From: Globisporangium splendens
Taxonomy: Eukaryota; Oomycota; Peronosporomycetes; Pythiales; Pythiaceae
Reading direction: 5' to 3'
Assembly: GCA_006386115.1 (NCBI GenBank)
Contig: VFIW01000027.1
Coordinates: 406,272 to 470,271, forward strand
Length of the DNA: 64,000 nt
A program made the translations under genes and the position numbers. Numbering within the stretch: position 1 is the stretch's first letter; every line of letters begins with the position of its first letter. Below are positions 63,158 through 64,000 of the stretch, one piece after another. The notes beneath the pieces were generated by a model. It was not told where the DNA came from. It did not search any database and saw only the letters and a list, made by a program, of their open reading frames with translations.

Positions 63158-64000
63158 TTTTTGAGTTCAGCTTGTTCTTCCTTCATCCACGGTTTCGCAG
63201 GCTTACCGTTCCTTGAGCCCCAGACAAATTGTTTCACTAGGTCGTGCAGCTGATTGACAATAGCCGTAGAGGGCCAGGAGTGCCTGGCCACGTAAAGCAC
63301 TTTGGGTATGATGACGGCACTGGCAATTGCTGCGCGTTGGACGACAGAGTGAGTTTTGAGACGCGCAAGTCGAAGTCTGACACGTAAGGCTTGGATGCAC
63401 TTGGACCAGTTACTTGCATTCGAAGGCGTTTGTCCGACTTGGATACCGAGGTAGCGGCAATGTTCCTCACGTTGTAGCACATGAATGTCACTGACTGACT
63501 CTTCGGTGGGGCTATACTCCTTGTTCAACGGCAATACTGCAGATTTGTGCCGATTGACTCGAAGCCCAGAAGCTGCTCCATATTTGTCCAGGATTGCAAA
63601 CACGGCGTTAATATCCTTGGGATCGCTAAGATAAATGGTCGTGTCGTCTGCGTATCCTCCAAGTCTGACCTCAGTTGCGCATCCTGCTGCCTGGAGTTCA
63701 ACGCCGTGTATTTCGTCACTCGCTTCGATTTTCCGATAAAGAACCTCTAACGCCAAGATTAAGAGAAGAGGGGCCAGCGGACATCCTTGACGAATTCCAG
63801 ATGTTACGTTGTACTTTCTCGACAGGAAACCGTTGACAATGAACTTGTAAGTGGTTTGAGAGTGTAACACCTTCACTAAGTGTACGAACTTCAATGGGAA
63901 CCCAAGATGCTGGAGCGCTTGTGCCAGAAAGCTGCGATCGAGTGAATCATAGGCTTTAGCAAAATCAAGGAGCAACGCGATCGCTCTGGACATGGCGGGG
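63154..64000 (-). pseudogene. LINE copy A reverse transcriptase, partial
   Basis: RT fingers/palm: LDFAKAYDSLDRSF (first catalytic Asp), GIRQGCPLAPLLLILALEVL, and YADDTTIYL (catalytic YADD). Runs off the right edge, so the N-terminus and any endonuclease are not visible. Ends at a TGA made by the one-base deletion in the A-run. Confidence 0.9.

Larger units (their letters stand above)
60764..64000 (-). mobile_element. LINE copy A, partial (runs off the window), 3'UTR missing
   Basis: RT, Cys/His and RNase H regions on the minus strand. It lacks the last C-terminal residues and the 3'UTR, being joined directly to copy B. Interrupted by a 110-bp LINE tail at 61063-61172. Confidence 0.85.

Overview
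The window reads as an oomycete nuclear genome segment (Phytophthora/Pythium/Saprolegniales type; species not identified). Three things support this. The two GH7 cellobiohydrolase genes are intronless, and each has an oomycete-style core promoter (a TCATTC initiator directly followed by ATTTTGC) about 90-110 nt before the ATG. The subtilisin-like protease has a Cys-rich tail. The long terminal repeat (LTR) elements are all Ty3/Gypsy with C-terminal chromodomains. A fungus is a weaker alternative.

Region 1 (1-13.6 kb) is a GH7 cellulase cluster. The window opens exactly at the complement of the start codon of a leftward GH7 gene whose coding part lies outside. Its 482-bp upstream region is an almost identical inverted copy of the upstream region of the rightward gene at 4810-6195. 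A second rightward paralog is at 11386-12747. A 5'-truncated LINE with a 9-bp target site duplication (TSD) sits between the divergent promoters. A second LINE remnant (about 7770-8645) lies inside a broken DGK1-like membrane CTP-dependent kinase gene.

Region 2 (13.6-59.8 kb) is one protease gene split by about 44.85 kb of nested retrotransposons. The catalytic half (13588-14663, minus) and part of the prodomain (59523-59770, minus) rejoin in frame when the insert and its CCATT TSD are removed. Four Ty3/Gypsy families, named here G1-G4, are nested. G1 (392-bp LTRs) is outermost. G2 (345-bp LTRs) landed in G1 gag. G3 (607-651-bp LTRs, subtypes a and b) is represented by several full, chimeric and solo copies. 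G4 (534-bp LTRs, about 1% apart) is youngest and landed in G2 pol. The two G2 LTRs carry the same TSD but are now in opposite orientation. About 29 kb (about 17460-46567) therefore appears to have been inverted, with both breakpoints inside G3 LTRs.

Region 3 (59.8-64 kb) holds two partial LINEs on the minus strand, which cut off the 5' end of the protease. A 110-bp LINE fragment with a perfect 13-bp TSD is nested inside one of them.

The observation most likely to be new is an accessory antisense gene. In G1, G3 and G4 (not G2) an opposite-strand reading frame starts near the 3' LTR, runs toward pol and overlaps the chromodomain end. In every case the product has a basic, NLS-like stretch in its N-terminal half and a charged coiled coil at its C-terminus. 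gag and pol in all four families are in a -1 frame relation with recognisable slippery runs, and all four share a primer binding site that fits initiator tRNA-Met.
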